A stretch of 64,000 bases of DNA from the NCBI RefSeq assembly GCF_013359945.1, contig NZ_JABWCS010000215.1, forward strand, positions 1-64,000, in the 5' to 3' direction. Shown here piece after piece: positions 6,799 through 16,339 of this stretch. A program made the translations under genes and the position numbers. The notes under the pieces are model-generated. The model saw nothing but the letters and a program-made list of their open reading frames with translations, had not been told where the DNA came from and searched no databases. The stretch comes from Paenibacillus agri (GTDB taxonomy: Bacteria; Bacillota; Bacilli; Paenibacillales; Paenibacillaceae). The first letter of the stretch is position 1. The number at the start of each line of letters is the position of its first letter.

Positions 6799-9144
6799 AT
6801 GCTTAATTACAACAAGACACTACCTGATGGAGCCCCGGGGTGGGTTGTATCGGAAGACCAATTCTCAAGCTTGGCACTAGCCAAATGTGAAGCTGTAATG
6901 TCTCTTGGCAACGGCTACATGGGACTTCGTTCCGCAACGGAGGAGTCTTATGTAGGAGAAAAACGCAATTTGTTCGTAAACGGTACATTCAACCGTTTCG
7001 ATGAACTGGAAGTCAGCGAGCTGCCGAATGCGGCGGATCTAACGAAGCTGGACATTCGGATAGATGGCAAACGCTTTACTTTGGAGCAAGGTGAAGTGAA
7101 GGCGTATAGCCGCAGCTTGAATCTGCGCGACGCTGAATTGGTTCGTACCTTCATTTGGAACAACGGCGAAGGCAAGGAACTGGAATTCACATTCCGCCGT
7201 TTCGTTTCCCTGGATTCCCTGCATGTCATCGGACTGAAGATGGAAGTGAAAGTGCTTCGCGGTCCGGTAAATCTGTCGGTTAGTTCCGGTATTGATGCTC
7301 AAGTCAGCAACAGTGGTAGCCAACATTTCCATGAAGGCGAGAAGCGCATCTATGACAAGACTTATCTGGAGCTGATCCAGACGACAACAGAGTCGAAGGT
7401 TGATTTTGCTATCGGAGCCTCACACCGCTTGAAGGTAGACGGTCAATTGGTTGAAGTTGCACCAGCAATGGAGATCGACCGCCGTATTGTAGCAGTTGGT
7501 TACAGCTTGAGGCTGGAAGAAGGACAGTCCCTTACATTCGAGAAGGTAGCTACTGTATACACTAGCCGTGACAAGGAATTCGGTGACAACTACAGTCTGC
7601 CAGCGATGCGGGAAGTAGCACTTGCAGCATTGAAAACAGCACAAGAGTCCGGGTACGACGCATTGTTCAGCAGCCATACTGCTGCTTGGGCTAAGGTGTG
7701 GGAGAATTATGGAATTACGATTGAGTCCAGCAATCCATTTGACCTGCTTGGTGTACGCTTCGCACACTACCATTTGGTAGTAATGACGCCAGCTCACGAT
7801 AACAGAATGGGTATTGGAGCTAAAGGTTTGAGCGGCGAAGGCTATAAAGGTCACTCTTTCTGGGATACAGAAATCTTCATCCTGCCATTTTACATCTACA
7901 GCAACCCGGAAATTGCCCGTTCTTTGCTGGAATACCGGTACCTGGGACTGGAAGGCGCACGGAACAAGGCGAAGGAGAACGGTTTTGCCGGAGCGATGTA
8001 TCCGTGGGAAGCAGCTTGGCCGTCTGACGGCGAAGTAACACCAGTATGGGGTGCAGTTGATATTGTGACAGGTGAGCAGACCAAGATCTGGTCCGGATTC
8101 ATTGAACAGCATATTACATCCGATATAGCTTATGCGGTATGGCATTACTTCCGGTCTACTGGAGATACCGATTTCATGGAGAAATACGGCTATGAGATTA
8201 TCTTCGATACAGCTATTTTCTGGGCAAGCCGCCTGGAGTGGAATGAAGCGCTCGGACGCTACGAAATTAACGAAGTTGTCGGACCAGACGAATATAAAGA
8301 GCATGTCGACAACAATGCTTTTACCAATTATATGGCTCACTTCAACATCGAACTGGCAATGGATTACTATCAGGAGCTTGAAGCTCAGAGTCCAGAACTG
8401 TTCGCCCGTTATGATGAATTGTTGAACCTGAAAGAAGCTCATAAAGTGTGGGAAAGCAAACTGAATCTGATCTATCTCCCGCAACCGAACGAGGATCTGA
8501 TTATTCCGCAGGACGATACGTATCTGCAAAAGGAAATTATTGACCTGACACCATACAAGGATCAGGAAAAAGTGGGCAGTATATTCAATGACTACAACCT
8601 GGATCAGGTTGGTAACTTGCAGGTTTCGAAGCAAGCAGACATTATGATGTTATTCTTCCTACTGGAGAATAAATTCTCACCAGAAGTAAAGCGTGCCAAC
8701 TACCAATACTACGAGGAAAAAACATTGCATGATTCCTCGCTGTCACTGTCCACACACTCGATTCTGGCCAGCGACTTTGGTGACAAGGAACTTGCTTACC
8801 GTCTCTTCCACAGAGCGACCGAGATTGACCTCGGACCGAAGGTTCATTCCTCCGATGCAGGTATCCACTCGGCTTCACTTGGCGGAATTTGGGAATGTGC
8901 GGTAATGGGCTTCGCCGGCGTGAGAATGCTGGACGGAAAACTTCATCTGGCACCAAAACTGCCTGAGCATTGGGACCGGTTGTCCTTCCCGCTCTACTGG
9001 CAGGGTAAACGCCTTGAAGTTAACATTACCCCGCAAGAGATTTCCATTACGAATGTTACAGGTGGGTCGATTCAACTGATCGTTCACGGTAAGCAGCAAG
9101 AAGTTCATGAAAGTGCTACATTTGCTAATACATCGACATTATAA
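6799..9144 (+). CDS. GH65 disaccharide phosphorylase
   Basis: 781 residues, normal for glycoside hydrolase family 65. The N-terminal beta-sandwich is followed by an (alpha/alpha)6 barrel. The general acid lies in NEVVGPDEYKEHVDNNAFTN, and phosphate-binding residues are in KQADIM and the LHDSSLSLSTH segment. These enzymes split alpha-linked glucose disaccharides with inorganic phosphate, giving beta-glucose 1-phosphate and glucose in the cytoplasm. The pgmB gene in the same operon supports a beta-glucose 1-phosphate product. Maltose, kojibiose, nigerose or trehalose specificity cannot be decided by eye. Expression is probably controlled by the three upstream operators. Confidence 0.93.
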   Translation: MLNYNKTLPDGAPGWVVSEDQFSSLALAKCEAVMSLGNGYMGLRSATEESYVGEKRNLFVNGTFNRFDELEVSELPNAADLTKLDIRIDGKRFTLEQGEVKAYSRSLNLRDAELVRTFIWNNGEGKELEFTFRRFVSLDSLHVIGLKMEVKVLRGPVNLSVSSGIDAQVSNSGSQHFHEGEKRIYDKTYLELIQTTTESKVDFAIGASHRLKVDGQLVEVAPAMEIDRRIVAVGYSLRLEEGQSLTFEKVATVYTSRDKEFGDNYSLPAMREVALAALKTAQESGYDALFSSHTAAWAKVWENYGITIESSNPFDLLGVRFAHYHLVVMTPAHDNRMGIGAKGLSGEGYKGHSFWDTEIFILPFYIYSNPEIARSLLEYRYLGLEGARNKAKENGFAGAMYPWEAAWPSDGEVTPVWGAVDIVTGEQTKIWSGFIEQHITSDIAYAVWHYFRSTGDTDFMEKYGYEIIFDTAIFWASRLEWNEALGRYEINEVVGPDEYKEHVDNNAFTNYMAHFNIELAMDYYQELEAQSPELFARYDELLNLKEAHKVWESKLNLIYLPQPNEDLIIPQDDTYLQKEIIDLTPYKDQEKVGSIFNDYNLDQVGNLQVSKQADIMMLFFLLENKFSPEVKRANYQYYEEKTLHDSSLSLSTHSILASDFGDKELAYRLFHRATEIDLGPKVHSSDAGIHSASLGGIWECAVMGFAGVRMLDGKLHLAPKLPEHWDRLSFPLYWQGKRLEVNITPQEISITNVTGGSIQLIVHGKQQEVHESATFANTSTL

Positions 9145-9160
9145 GGGGAGGTCTTTCTAT

Positions 9161-10465
9161 ATGAAAAAGACAGTATCCATGAAGATTGCCAGCGTGCTCG
9201 CAGGCGTTATGCTTCTTTCGGCTTGTTCCGCAGGTAACACAAACACAGGTAACAACGAAAGCTCCGGCAATGCCGGAGGCAAAAAGGTACAGCTGACCTT
9301 TACAACTTGGGGTGACGTAACCAGCGGTTCCTCGGAGCAACAACTGGCGGATGAATTCAATGCAGCACACCCTGATATCGAAGTGAAATTCGAGCCAGTT
9401 CCGGGCGACGGCTATGCAACAAAGCTGACAACCTCTCTGGCAAGCGGTACCGCAGCGGATGTATTCCTGATTGGGGAAGGCGACTTCTACTCCTACGTGG
9501 ATAAAGGTGTTGTTGAGCCACTTGACGATTATATCGCCAAGGATTCTACATTTGACCTTGCCATGTACCAAAAAGACCTGATCGATATGGAGCGCATCAA
9601 CGATAAGCTGTACTACCTGCCGAAGGATTTCAATCCACTCGCGCTGTGGTACAACAAACGTATCTTTGACGAAGCAGGCGTTCCTTATCCAAGCGATGAC
9701 TGGACTTGGGATGATATGTTCGCTACAGCGAAGAAGCTGACCAAGCAAGAGAACGGAAAATATACACAATTTGGTTTCAACGCAGGCACTTGGGAGTATC
9801 CGATTTACACTTACTTGTGGACTAATGGCACTGATATTGCTAATGAAGAAGGCACCAAAGCTGAAGGCTTCATGAACAGTGAGAAGACCGTTCAAGCCAT
9901 GGAGAAATATGTAGCGCTGTCCAAGGGTGATGGAAGAGTATCCCCTACACCACAAGATACACAAACCATGGGTGGTGACTCCTCCATGTTCATGACCGAT
10001 AAGTTGGCCATGATGGTTACTGGTCGCTGGATCAAGTCTGATCTGGACAAATCCAATGTAGAATACGGCTCCGCGCTGATTCCTAAGGGTGCTGACGGCG
10101 AACGTGCCGGCATTATCGCAGCTGCAGGTTGGGCGATGAACTCTAAGACGAAGCATAAAGCGGAAGCTTTCGAACTGATGAAATGGTTGTCCGGTACAGA
10201 CGCACAGAAACTGCGCTCCAAGAACGGATTGGTACTGCCTGCTACTGTAGCTGAACTGGATCAAGTGAAAACTACAGAAGAGAAAGACAAACCAGTTATC
10301 GAAATGATGAACTTTGCACGCAAACCGGTTACTATGCGTTCTGCTAACGGCCCGATTTTCAAAGAGGCCTTCACCCAGGCACTTGAGAAAATCCTGCTAG
10401 GTAAGCTGGATGTGAAGAGTGCACTCGACGAAGCAGCTAAAACCGCTGATTCCAAAATCAAATAA
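9161..10465 (+). CDS. ABC transporter sugar-binding lipoprotein
   Basis: 434 residues. The start at 9161 follows GGGGAGG; an earlier in-frame start would overlap the GH65 gene and lacks a site. A lipoprotein signal is present (MLLSACSAGN, Cys in lipobox L-S-A-C), then an Asn/Gly-rich linker and an extracellular solute-binding family 1 fold (LTFTTWGD; ADVFLIGEGD; GGDSSMFMTDKLAMMVTGRW). It captures a sugar, presumably an alpha-glucoside oligosaccharide, outside the membrane and passes it to the two permeases encoded next. No ATPase is encoded in the operon, so a shared MsmX-type ATPase is expected elsewhere. Confidence 0.92.
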   Translation: MKKTVSMKIASVLAGVMLLSACSAGNTNTGNNESSGNAGGKKVQLTFTTWGDVTSGSSEQQLADEFNAAHPDIEVKFEPVPGDGYATKLTTSLASGTAADVFLIGEGDFYSYVDKGVVEPLDDYIAKDSTFDLAMYQKDLIDMERINDKLYYLPKDFNPLALWYNKRIFDEAGVPYPSDDWTWDDMFATAKKLTKQENGKYTQFGFNAGTWEYPIYTYLWTNGTDIANEEGTKAEGFMNSEKTVQAMEKYVALSKGDGRVSPTPQDTQTMGGDSSMFMTDKLAMMVTGRWIKSDLDKSNVEYGSALIPKGADGERAGIIAAAGWAMNSKTKHKAEAFELMKWLSGTDAQKLRSKNGLVLPATVAELDQVKTTEEKDKPVIEMMNFARKPVTMRSANGPIFKEAFTQALEKILLGKLDVKSALDEAAKTADSKIK

Positions 10466-10527
10466 ATAAGTTTGCGGGTGGAGCACTGATCACGGTGCTT
10501 CACCTGCTTTCCATCAAGGAGGCCGTC

Positions 10528-11424
10528 ATGAATAATACCAAATCGGAGCGCGCGGGCTATTGGTTTATCCTACCGTGGCTGCTGGGACTGGTTATTTTCA
10601 CACTTGGGCCGATGATCTTTTCGCTGATCCTATCCTTCAGCAAATGGGATGTAATCACCGGCGTCGAGTCGATTCAATTTGTGGGATTGGACAATTTCAA
10701 AGCCATTTTTCACGATGAATTGTTCTATCAGTCTTTAAAAGTAACCTTTATCTTCGCACTCGTCTCAGTGCCTCTCTTCCAAGTGGCATCCATTCTGATT
10801 GCATTGCTTCTAAATATGCGTTCGCGCGGAATGAAGTTTTTCCGTCTGATCTTCTTTATGCCTTCTGTAATTCCTGCTGTCGCCACCTCTATGATGTGGG
10901 TGATGATCTTCAATCCGGAATACGGGATTCTGAACAAGGCATTGGCTTGGTTCGGTATTCAAGGACCGGCTTGGCTGCAGGATCCTAGCTACGCGCTGGG
11001 CGCCCTGATCGTAATGGGTCTATGGGGCGTGGGTAACACAATTATCATCTATCTCTCAGGTCTGCAAGGGGTACCGGAGGACTTGTACGAGGCGGGTCAA
11101 CTGGATGGTGCAGGTCCGCTCCGCAAATTTTTCAGTATTACGTTGCCAATGATTACGCCGACCGTATTTTTCAACTTGATTATGGGGATTATCGGCGGAT
11201 TCCAATATTTCACCCAAGCTTTCGTTATGACGAACGGTGGACCGCTGAACTCGACCCTGTTCTATAATCTCTATTTGTACAACAAAGCATTTATGGAATT
11301 TGACATGGGTTATGCGTCCGCGCTCTCCTGGATTCTGTTCCTGATCATCATGATATTCACGCTATTGGTCATCCGCAGCTCGTCCTTCTGGGTTCACTAC
11401 CAGGGCGATGATCAAAATGACTAA
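10528..11424 (+). CDS. carbohydrate ABC permease, MalF type
   Basis: 298 residues, starting at ATG 10528 after AAGGAGG. It has about six membrane helices and the EAA loop that docks the ATPase (LYEAGQLDGAGPLRKFFSIT). It forms the translocation channel with the next permease. The gene sits between the binding-protein gene and its partner with short spacers, as in CUT1 sugar importers. The substrate is inferred only from the surrounding GH65/glycosidase genes. Confidence 0.93.
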   Translation: MNNTKSERAGYWFILPWLLGLVIFTLGPMIFSLILSFSKWDVITGVESIQFVGLDNFKAIFHDELFYQSLKVTFIFALVSVPLFQVASILIALLLNMRSRGMKFFRLIFFMPSVIPAVATSMMWVMIFNPEYGILNKALAWFGIQGPAWLQDPSYALGALIVMGLWGVGNTIIIYLSGLQGVPEDLYEAGQLDGAGPLRKFFSITLPMITPTVFFNLIMGIIGGFQYFTQAFVMTNGGPLNSTLFYNLYLYNKAFMEFDMGYASALSWILFLIIMIFTLLVIRSSSFWVHYQGDDQND

Positions 11425-11440
11425 GGAAGGAGAAGCCAAG

Positions 11441-12280
11441 ATGCAAAAAATACAACCTAGATTCAATCTGTCCCAACTAATTGCGCTGTTACTGCTGCTC
11501 GGTGGTTCTGCTATCGTACTGGTTCCGCTATTGTGGACGATTTCGACATCCTTGAAGACGCCGGCCGAAGTGTTCGGTTCTGCCTTCTGGCCGACTAAAT
11601 GGCAATGGTCCAACTATGCGGATGCCGTGACGGCGATTCCGTTTTTTAAATTCCTGGGCAATACGCTTATTATCCTTATTCCAGTCATGATCGGTACGGT
11701 ATTCACATCGGCGATCAGTGCTTACGGCTTCGCCCGCTTCAACTTCCGTGGCAAAAGAACGCTGTTCCTCGTACTGCTCGCGACAATGATGCTGCCGAGC
11801 CAAGTAACCTTGATTCCGACCTTCCTGTTGTTCAAACAAGTAGGACTCACGAACTCATTCTTGCCGCTGGTCCTTCCGGCGTTCTTCGGTCAAAATGCAT
11901 TTAATATCTTCCTTGTACGTCAGTTTATGCGTGGAATTCCGCGTGAGCTCGATGAATCGGCTTATGTGGATGGTGCCAACCGCTGGCAGATTTTCACCCG
12001 GATTATGATGCCGTTGTCCAAAGCACCGCTTGTTGCCGTATCCATCTTCACCTTTATGGGCGTATGGAATGACTTCCAAGGTCCGTTGATCTATCTGAAC
12101 TCCAATGAGAAATATACACTCGCACTGGGACTTTCCATGTTCAAGGGCTTGTACAACGTAGAATGGAACATGCTCATGGCGGCGACGATTCTCATTATGC
12201 TGCCGGCTTTGATCTTGTTCTTTATCGCGCAGAAATATTTCATCGAGGGCATTTCCATCTCCTCAGCTGTGAAAGGCTAA
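11441..12280 (+). CDS. carbohydrate ABC permease, MalG type
   Basis: 279 residues. ATG 11441 follows GGAAGGAG; the upstream frame overlaps the MalF-type gene and was not used. Six hydrophobic segments and an EAA motif (LDESAYVDGANRWQIFTRI) identify the second CUT1 permease. The C-terminus YFIEGISISSAVKG is typical for MalG-like partners. It works with the preceding permease and an ATPase not encoded here. Confidence 0.93.
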   Translation: MQKIQPRFNLSQLIALLLLLGGSAIVLVPLLWTISTSLKTPAEVFGSAFWPTKWQWSNYADAVTAIPFFKFLGNTLIILIPVMIGTVFTSAISAYGFARFNFRGKRTLFLVLLATMMLPSQVTLIPTFLLFKQVGLTNSFLPLVLPAFFGQNAFNIFLVRQFMRGIPRELDESAYVDGANRWQIFTRIMMPLSKAPLVAVSIFTFMGVWNDFQGPLIYLNSNEKYTLALGLSMFKGLYNVEWNMLMAATILIMLPALILFFIAQKYFIEGISISSAVKG

Positions 12281-12332
12281 TGGGGCTAAAGTGTTATCGT
12301 ATGACCTACAGATAAGGAGATGAGTTACCTTA

Positions 12333-14537
12333 ATGGCTAGAACTACTAGCAAGCATCCATTCAATCTATACTATAACGGTGGAGAATACGTCAAAATCTG
12401 CGGTACGCAGGACGGCTATTTTCCTGATTTCGGCCACCATGTTGCCAATGAGATGGGCGGCGTCTGGCTGCACCCGATCAAGCTGCTGGATGGCTTTTGG
12501 CTAAAGCTTACGGACAAGAAGCGGAATATTTCCGTCTGGTCCCGTGCGGATGGCTTCACAAGCGAGCCCTGGGACAGCCGGTTCCAATATGATCATGGCC
12601 TGAGCTACATCCCGGTATCCATGGAGCGTACACAGTTTGCTCCTGAGCATGTAAAAGGGATGACGGCTGCTTATGAAATTAAACACTACGGTGATGAGGA
12701 ATTGCAGCTTCAGGTGGAACTTCTGTTCCGTACCGATCTGCGCCCGGTTTGGTACTCCGATGAGGTTGGTATTCATGATGGTACTGCGGATGAAGCGACC
12801 GTGCTTAACCCGCGCGAAGTGCTCGTGAAGGACTCCAGCCATGATTGGTACACACTGGTTGGTACCGATCTTCCTGGTGATCAAGTTGAGACTCGTCCGG
12901 ATCTGTATGGACCTGAGTTTACTGCCGGAGCAGGCTGCGGTATCGCTTTCCGTACTGAACTGAGACTGGCTCCAGGTGAGAAGCACAGCTTTAATCTGTT
13001 TGTCGCTGGGTCCCACACTTCCCGTGAAGAGGTTGAGGAGACTTATCGTCATTTATCGGCTCATTATGCAGGTCTGCTGGCTGAGAAGCGTGAGGTATAT
13101 AACGCCATTGCAGATCGGGCAAAGCTGACCATTGAAGGCGAAAACGAATGGAACGAAGCCTTTACCTGGGCAAAATGGAACAACCAATGGCTGATCCAAA
13201 AGGTGGATGGCATCGGACGTGCCCTGACTGCGGGCGGACCGACGTATCCATGGTGGTTCGGCTGTGACAATACGTATTCCTTGCAAGGGGTGCTGGCGAT
13301 TGGTGATCCACAGCTGGCCAAGGATACACTGAACCTGTTGCTGCAAAAGTCGGAAGAAGTTAACGGCAACGGTCGTTTCATTCATGAAGTGACGACGCTT
13401 GGAGCGGTATCGAACAAGGGGAATACACAAGAAACAGCTCATTACATTGCTTTCGTATGGGATCTGTTCCGCTGGACCGGGGACGAGGAGTTGCTGCGCC
13501 GCCACTACGATTATTGTGTCAAAGGCATTGACTGGCTACTGGGTGAAATGGACCCGGATGGCGATCTGTTCCCTTCCGGTTACGGCATTATTGAAATTGC
13601 CGGATTGAACATGGAACTGATCGACAGTGCAGTGTATACAGCACAGGCACTGCGGGCCATGACCGAAATGAGCGGTTATTTGCAAAATAGCGAAGCCCAG
13701 AACAGATATAGTAAACTGGCTCAACGCTGCGCAGATGCCGTGAACAAGTACTTCTGGCAAGAAGAAGAAGGCTTGTACGCCGATGCAGTAGCTCCAGCTT
13801 CAGATGTTGCGCCAAAAGTAGACTACATGGTCTCCTTGGCAGAAGGACAAGGGATTAACGACTACCGTGAATATGTAGACGGACTCTTGGCTGCCTCTGG
13901 TGAGGATGCATCTGCTGACCGTGGTTGGTTGCTGAACAAGAACTGGGTTATTGTGACCCCGATGGAAGCTGGCATCGCTGAGCCTGATAAAGCTCGCCGG
14001 GCGCTGGACAACATGCGCAATGATACCTTCATCGGAGAATACGGTACGTACTTGTCCGGAATGTATCAACAGGGAACGATGACGATTTCAACGGGTGTGC
14101 ACGCAGTAGCGGAAGTTGCCAACGGCAATCCGGACGCAGCATTGGATCTGTTGAACCGGATGAAACGCAGCTTCTCACGCGTAATGCCGGGTTCTTTTTC
14201 CGAAATGTCACCGGATTATGGTTGTGTAGTGCAGGCTTGGACCATTTATGCTATCGCGGTACCGTTTATTCGGCATTTCTTCGGCGTAGAGCCTTTTGCT
14301 GCTAATCACGAATTGAAAATCAAACCACAACTGCCTGCTGCCTGGAACGGCAAAGCTTGCTCATTGGAGCATTTGGTGGTTGCGGACGCAAAATTCGATC
14401 TGACCCTGACCCAAAACGATGGAACGCTGAAGGCGGTCATCCATAATGAGGCGGGCTGGAAAGTAACAGTAGATTGGAACGGCGAAACGGTAACTAGCAG
14501 TGAGAAACATATTGAACTTGAACTATCCGCAAACTAA
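12333..14537 (+). CDS. glycogen-debranching-type six-hairpin glycosidase
   Basis: 734 residues. An N-terminal beta domain (FNLYYNGGEYVKICGTQDGY) is followed by an (alpha/alpha)6 barrel region from about residue 280 (YPWWFGCDNTYSLQGVLAIG; NTQETAHYIAFVWDLFRWTG; DPDGDLFPSGYGIIE) of the kind found in amylo-alpha-1,6-glucosidase and GH63-like proteins. It probably trims imported alpha-glucans in the cytoplasm so that the GH65 enzyme can act, since there is no signal peptide. Acid/base candidates lie in DPDGD and the GIIE segment, but I cannot assign them firmly. Exact family and linkage remain open. Confidence 0.75.
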   Translation: MARTTSKHPFNLYYNGGEYVKICGTQDGYFPDFGHHVANEMGGVWLHPIKLLDGFWLKLTDKKRNISVWSRADGFTSEPWDSRFQYDHGLSYIPVSMERTQFAPEHVKGMTAAYEIKHYGDEELQLQVELLFRTDLRPVWYSDEVGIHDGTADEATVLNPREVLVKDSSHDWYTLVGTDLPGDQVETRPDLYGPEFTAGAGCGIAFRTELRLAPGEKHSFNLFVAGSHTSREEVEETYRHLSAHYAGLLAEKREVYNAIADRAKLTIEGENEWNEAFTWAKWNNQWLIQKVDGIGRALTAGGPTYPWWFGCDNTYSLQGVLAIGDPQLAKDTLNLLLQKSEEVNGNGRFIHEVTTLGAVSNKGNTQETAHYIAFVWDLFRWTGDEELLRRHYDYCVKGIDWLLGEMDPDGDLFPSGYGIIEIAGLNMELIDSAVYTAQALRAMTEMSGYLQNSEAQNRYSKLAQRCADAVNKYFWQEEEGLYADAVAPASDVAPKVDYMVSLAEGQGINDYREYVDGLLAASGEDASADRGWLLNKNWVIVTPMEAGIAEPDKARRALDNMRNDTFIGEYGTYLSGMYQQGTMTISTGVHAVAEVANGNPDAALDLLNRMKRSFSRVMPGSFSEMSPDYGCVVQAWTIYAIAVPFIRHFFGVEPFAANHELKIKPQLPAAWNGKACSLEHLVVADAKFDLTLTQNDGTLKAVIHNEAGWKVTVDWNGETVTSSEKHIELELSAN

Positions 14538-14588
14538 TCTATAACCTATATAAAGAGAACAGAACATAGAGCTGGGAGATGGAGAATA

Positions 14589-15257
14589 ATGAAACTGGAA
14601 GCTGTTATTTTTGACCTGGATGGTGTCATTACTGACACTGCAGAATACCATTACGTAGCGTGGAAAAAGCTTGGGGAATCCATTGGAATTCCATTCGAGC
14701 GTGAATTCAACGAGACCCTTAAGGGCATCAGCCGCGGCGAATCCCTGGAGCGGATTCTGCGTCTGGGCGGCAAGGAAAATTCCTTCACGCCTGAACAAAA
14801 GGCCGAATTGGCCCATCAGAAGAACGAACATTACGTCTCCTTGCTGGTAGATCTTACACCGGCGGATACTTACCCTGGCATTGCTGAGCTATTGAAAGAG
14901 CTGAAAGAACAAGGCATTCCGGCAGTTATCGCTTCGGCGAGCAAAAACGCGCCGCAAATCCTGCGTTCCCTTGAGCTGGATAGCTTCTTCCAGTATGTGG
15001 TGCCCCCAGATTCCGTACAGCATGGCAAGCCTGCACCTGATCTGTTCCTTGCTGGAGCAGAGAAGGTCGGTGCGAATCCTGAGTTTTGTATCGGCGTCGA
15101 AGATGCTACAGCTGGTGTTGAAGCCATTAAATCGGCTGGCATGAAGGCTGTAGGTATCGGCGAGCGAGAAAGCCTTGAAGAGGCTGGGGCCGATGTAGTG
15201 CTTCCGGATACGACTGGCCTGAGCCTGGCGTTCCTGAACAAGGTGCTGGAAGGTTAA
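14589..15257 (+). CDS. pgmB: beta-phosphoglucomutase
   Basis: 222 residues of the HAD superfamily. Motif I FDLDGVITDTAEYHY carries nucleophile Asp9 and acid/base Asp11, motif II is VIASASKN, and motif III/IV is GKPAPDLFL plus GVEDATAGVEA. The HYVAWKKLG cap signature is typical of beta-phosphoglucomutase. It turns beta-glucose 1-phosphate made by the GH65 phosphorylase into glucose 6-phosphate for glycolysis. It is the last gene of the LacI-controlled operon and is followed by a strong terminator. Confidence 0.92.
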   Translation: MKLEAVIFDLDGVITDTAEYHYVAWKKLGESIGIPFEREFNETLKGISRGESLERILRLGGKENSFTPEQKAELAHQKNEHYVSLLVDLTPADTYPGIAELLKELKEQGIPAVIASASKNAPQILRSLELDSFFQYVVPPDSVQHGKPAPDLFLAGAEKVGANPEFCIGVEDATAGVEAIKSAGMKAVGIGERESLEEAGADVVLPDTTGLSLAFLNKVLEG

Positions 15258-15319
15258 GACCTACATTCGCAAGCTACCAGCGTTCTTATGAGCCTGTGTG
15301 GCAGGGGAATTGATATAAG

Positions 15320-15352
15320 CCAGCAAGTCCTTTGGGACTTGCTGGTTTTTTT
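15320..15352 (+). terminator. terminator of the GH65-pgmB operon
   Basis: Perfect 11-bp stem CCAGCAAGTCC/GGACTTGCTGG with a TTTG loop, followed by seven T. Confidence 0.9.
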
Positions 15353-15550
15353 GTTGTTTAAAAGTTAGTAGAAAACTCATATATTATTTTACAAATAATG
15401 CTTATTAAGCTGAGATAAATAAGAAAAATATGGTATTATACTGATGGAGTTATTCTTCTAAAGTTTTACAAGACTTGGCTTGCTAGAGCTATTCCCTATA
15501 ATTTAATTAAAGTCCCCGTAGTATAAACAGAAAAAATGGTTCACCTCTCC

Positions 15551-15740
15551 AATTAAGAGCATTTTCGTACCTTATTTTGCTTAAATATAGATAAATAGGT
15601 CAATTAAGAGCATTTTTGTATCTTAATTTCGAAAAATCGAGCTGAAATGCCTATTATGGAAAATTTAAGGTACAATATTGTCGTTAATTCCCACTAAGCG
15701 GTAGCTGCAGAGTATTTAAGGTACAAAAATGCCTTTAATT
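15551..15740. repeat. four-copy inverted repeat cluster
   Basis: A ~27-bp unit with core AATTAAGAGCATTTTTGTA occurs twice forward (15551-15577, 15602-15629) and twice inverted (15661-15689, 15714-15740; core TTTAAGGTACAAAAATGCC). The arrangement is forward-forward-reverse-reverse, able to form nested hairpins. The rest of 15353-15760 holds no gene I can support. Confidence 0.75.
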
Positions 15741-15760
15741 ACACTTTGGTATAGTTATTA

Positions 15761-16228
15761 ATGCGTTCCATATATTATTTGTTAGGTTATACGGGCGTTT
15801 ATAAAACTTTAGGGAGTCGTGATTTTGGAGCTGATGTAATTTTCACAGACCGTCATGGAATCAGAAATGTTATCCAGGCAAAACGCTATTCTGTAGATAA
15901 TACAGTGGGTATCAGTGCTGTCCAAGAGGTCTATTCTAGTATGAGATATTATAAAGCTAAAAAGGCTATTGTAATTACTAGTTCTAGATTTACAGAGCCT
16001 TGTGAGACGCTGGCGGGGATTAATCATGTGAAGCTCCTGGATCGTTCAGATTTGGTAAAAATGATCGAAGCCTTCAAAAGAGATGATATAAGAGAGGCCC
16101 GAAACATTATCGAAGCGGAGCCGCGAATGATACTAGAGTCTTGGAGTGAAGCTAATAGCACTGAACTAAATGAAATCCGTAAGGATTATAAGGCTGAGAA
16201 GCATATCAGCAAGGTAATGGGAGACTAA
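15761..16228 (+). CDS. Mrr-like restriction endonuclease, N-terminally truncated
   Basis: 155 residues. FGADVIF and VIQAKRY match the D ... (E/Q)xK catalytic core of the Mrr_cat PD-(D/E)XK nuclease domain, and VQEVYSSMRYYKAKKAIVITSS matches the following helix-strand. The usual first helix with its FE motif, and any DNA-recognition domain, are missing. The frame is closed by a stop 12 bp before the ATG, no ribosome site is visible, and the inverted repeat cluster ends 20 bp upstream. The gene may be a remnant cut by repeat insertion. A restriction role today is doubtful. Confidence 0.5.
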   Translation: MRSIYYLLGYTGVYKTLGSRDFGADVIFTDRHGIRNVIQAKRYSVDNTVGISAVQEVYSSMRYYKAKKAIVITSSRFTEPCETLAGINHVKLLDRSDLVKMIEAFKRDDIREARNIIEAEPRMILESWSEANSTELNEIRKDYKAEKHISKVMGD

Positions 16229-16339
16229 AATTCAATATTTCCCAGGGATGGGGAATATACTGCGTACATAACAAGAAGTGTTTTCGAGAAATTAGAGTGT
16301 TAAAGTATCTTATCACATTTGAAAAGAGGCGATTGTTCC

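Noticed and set aside
7420..8634. Long open frame on the minus strand inside the GH65 gene.
   Set aside because: It is the antisense shadow of a well-conserved enzyme and has no ribosome site or family pattern.
9125..10264. Long minus-strand frame opposite the sugar-binding lipoprotein gene.
   Set aside because: Cys/His-rich translation without domains, fully covered by a clear gene on the plus strand.
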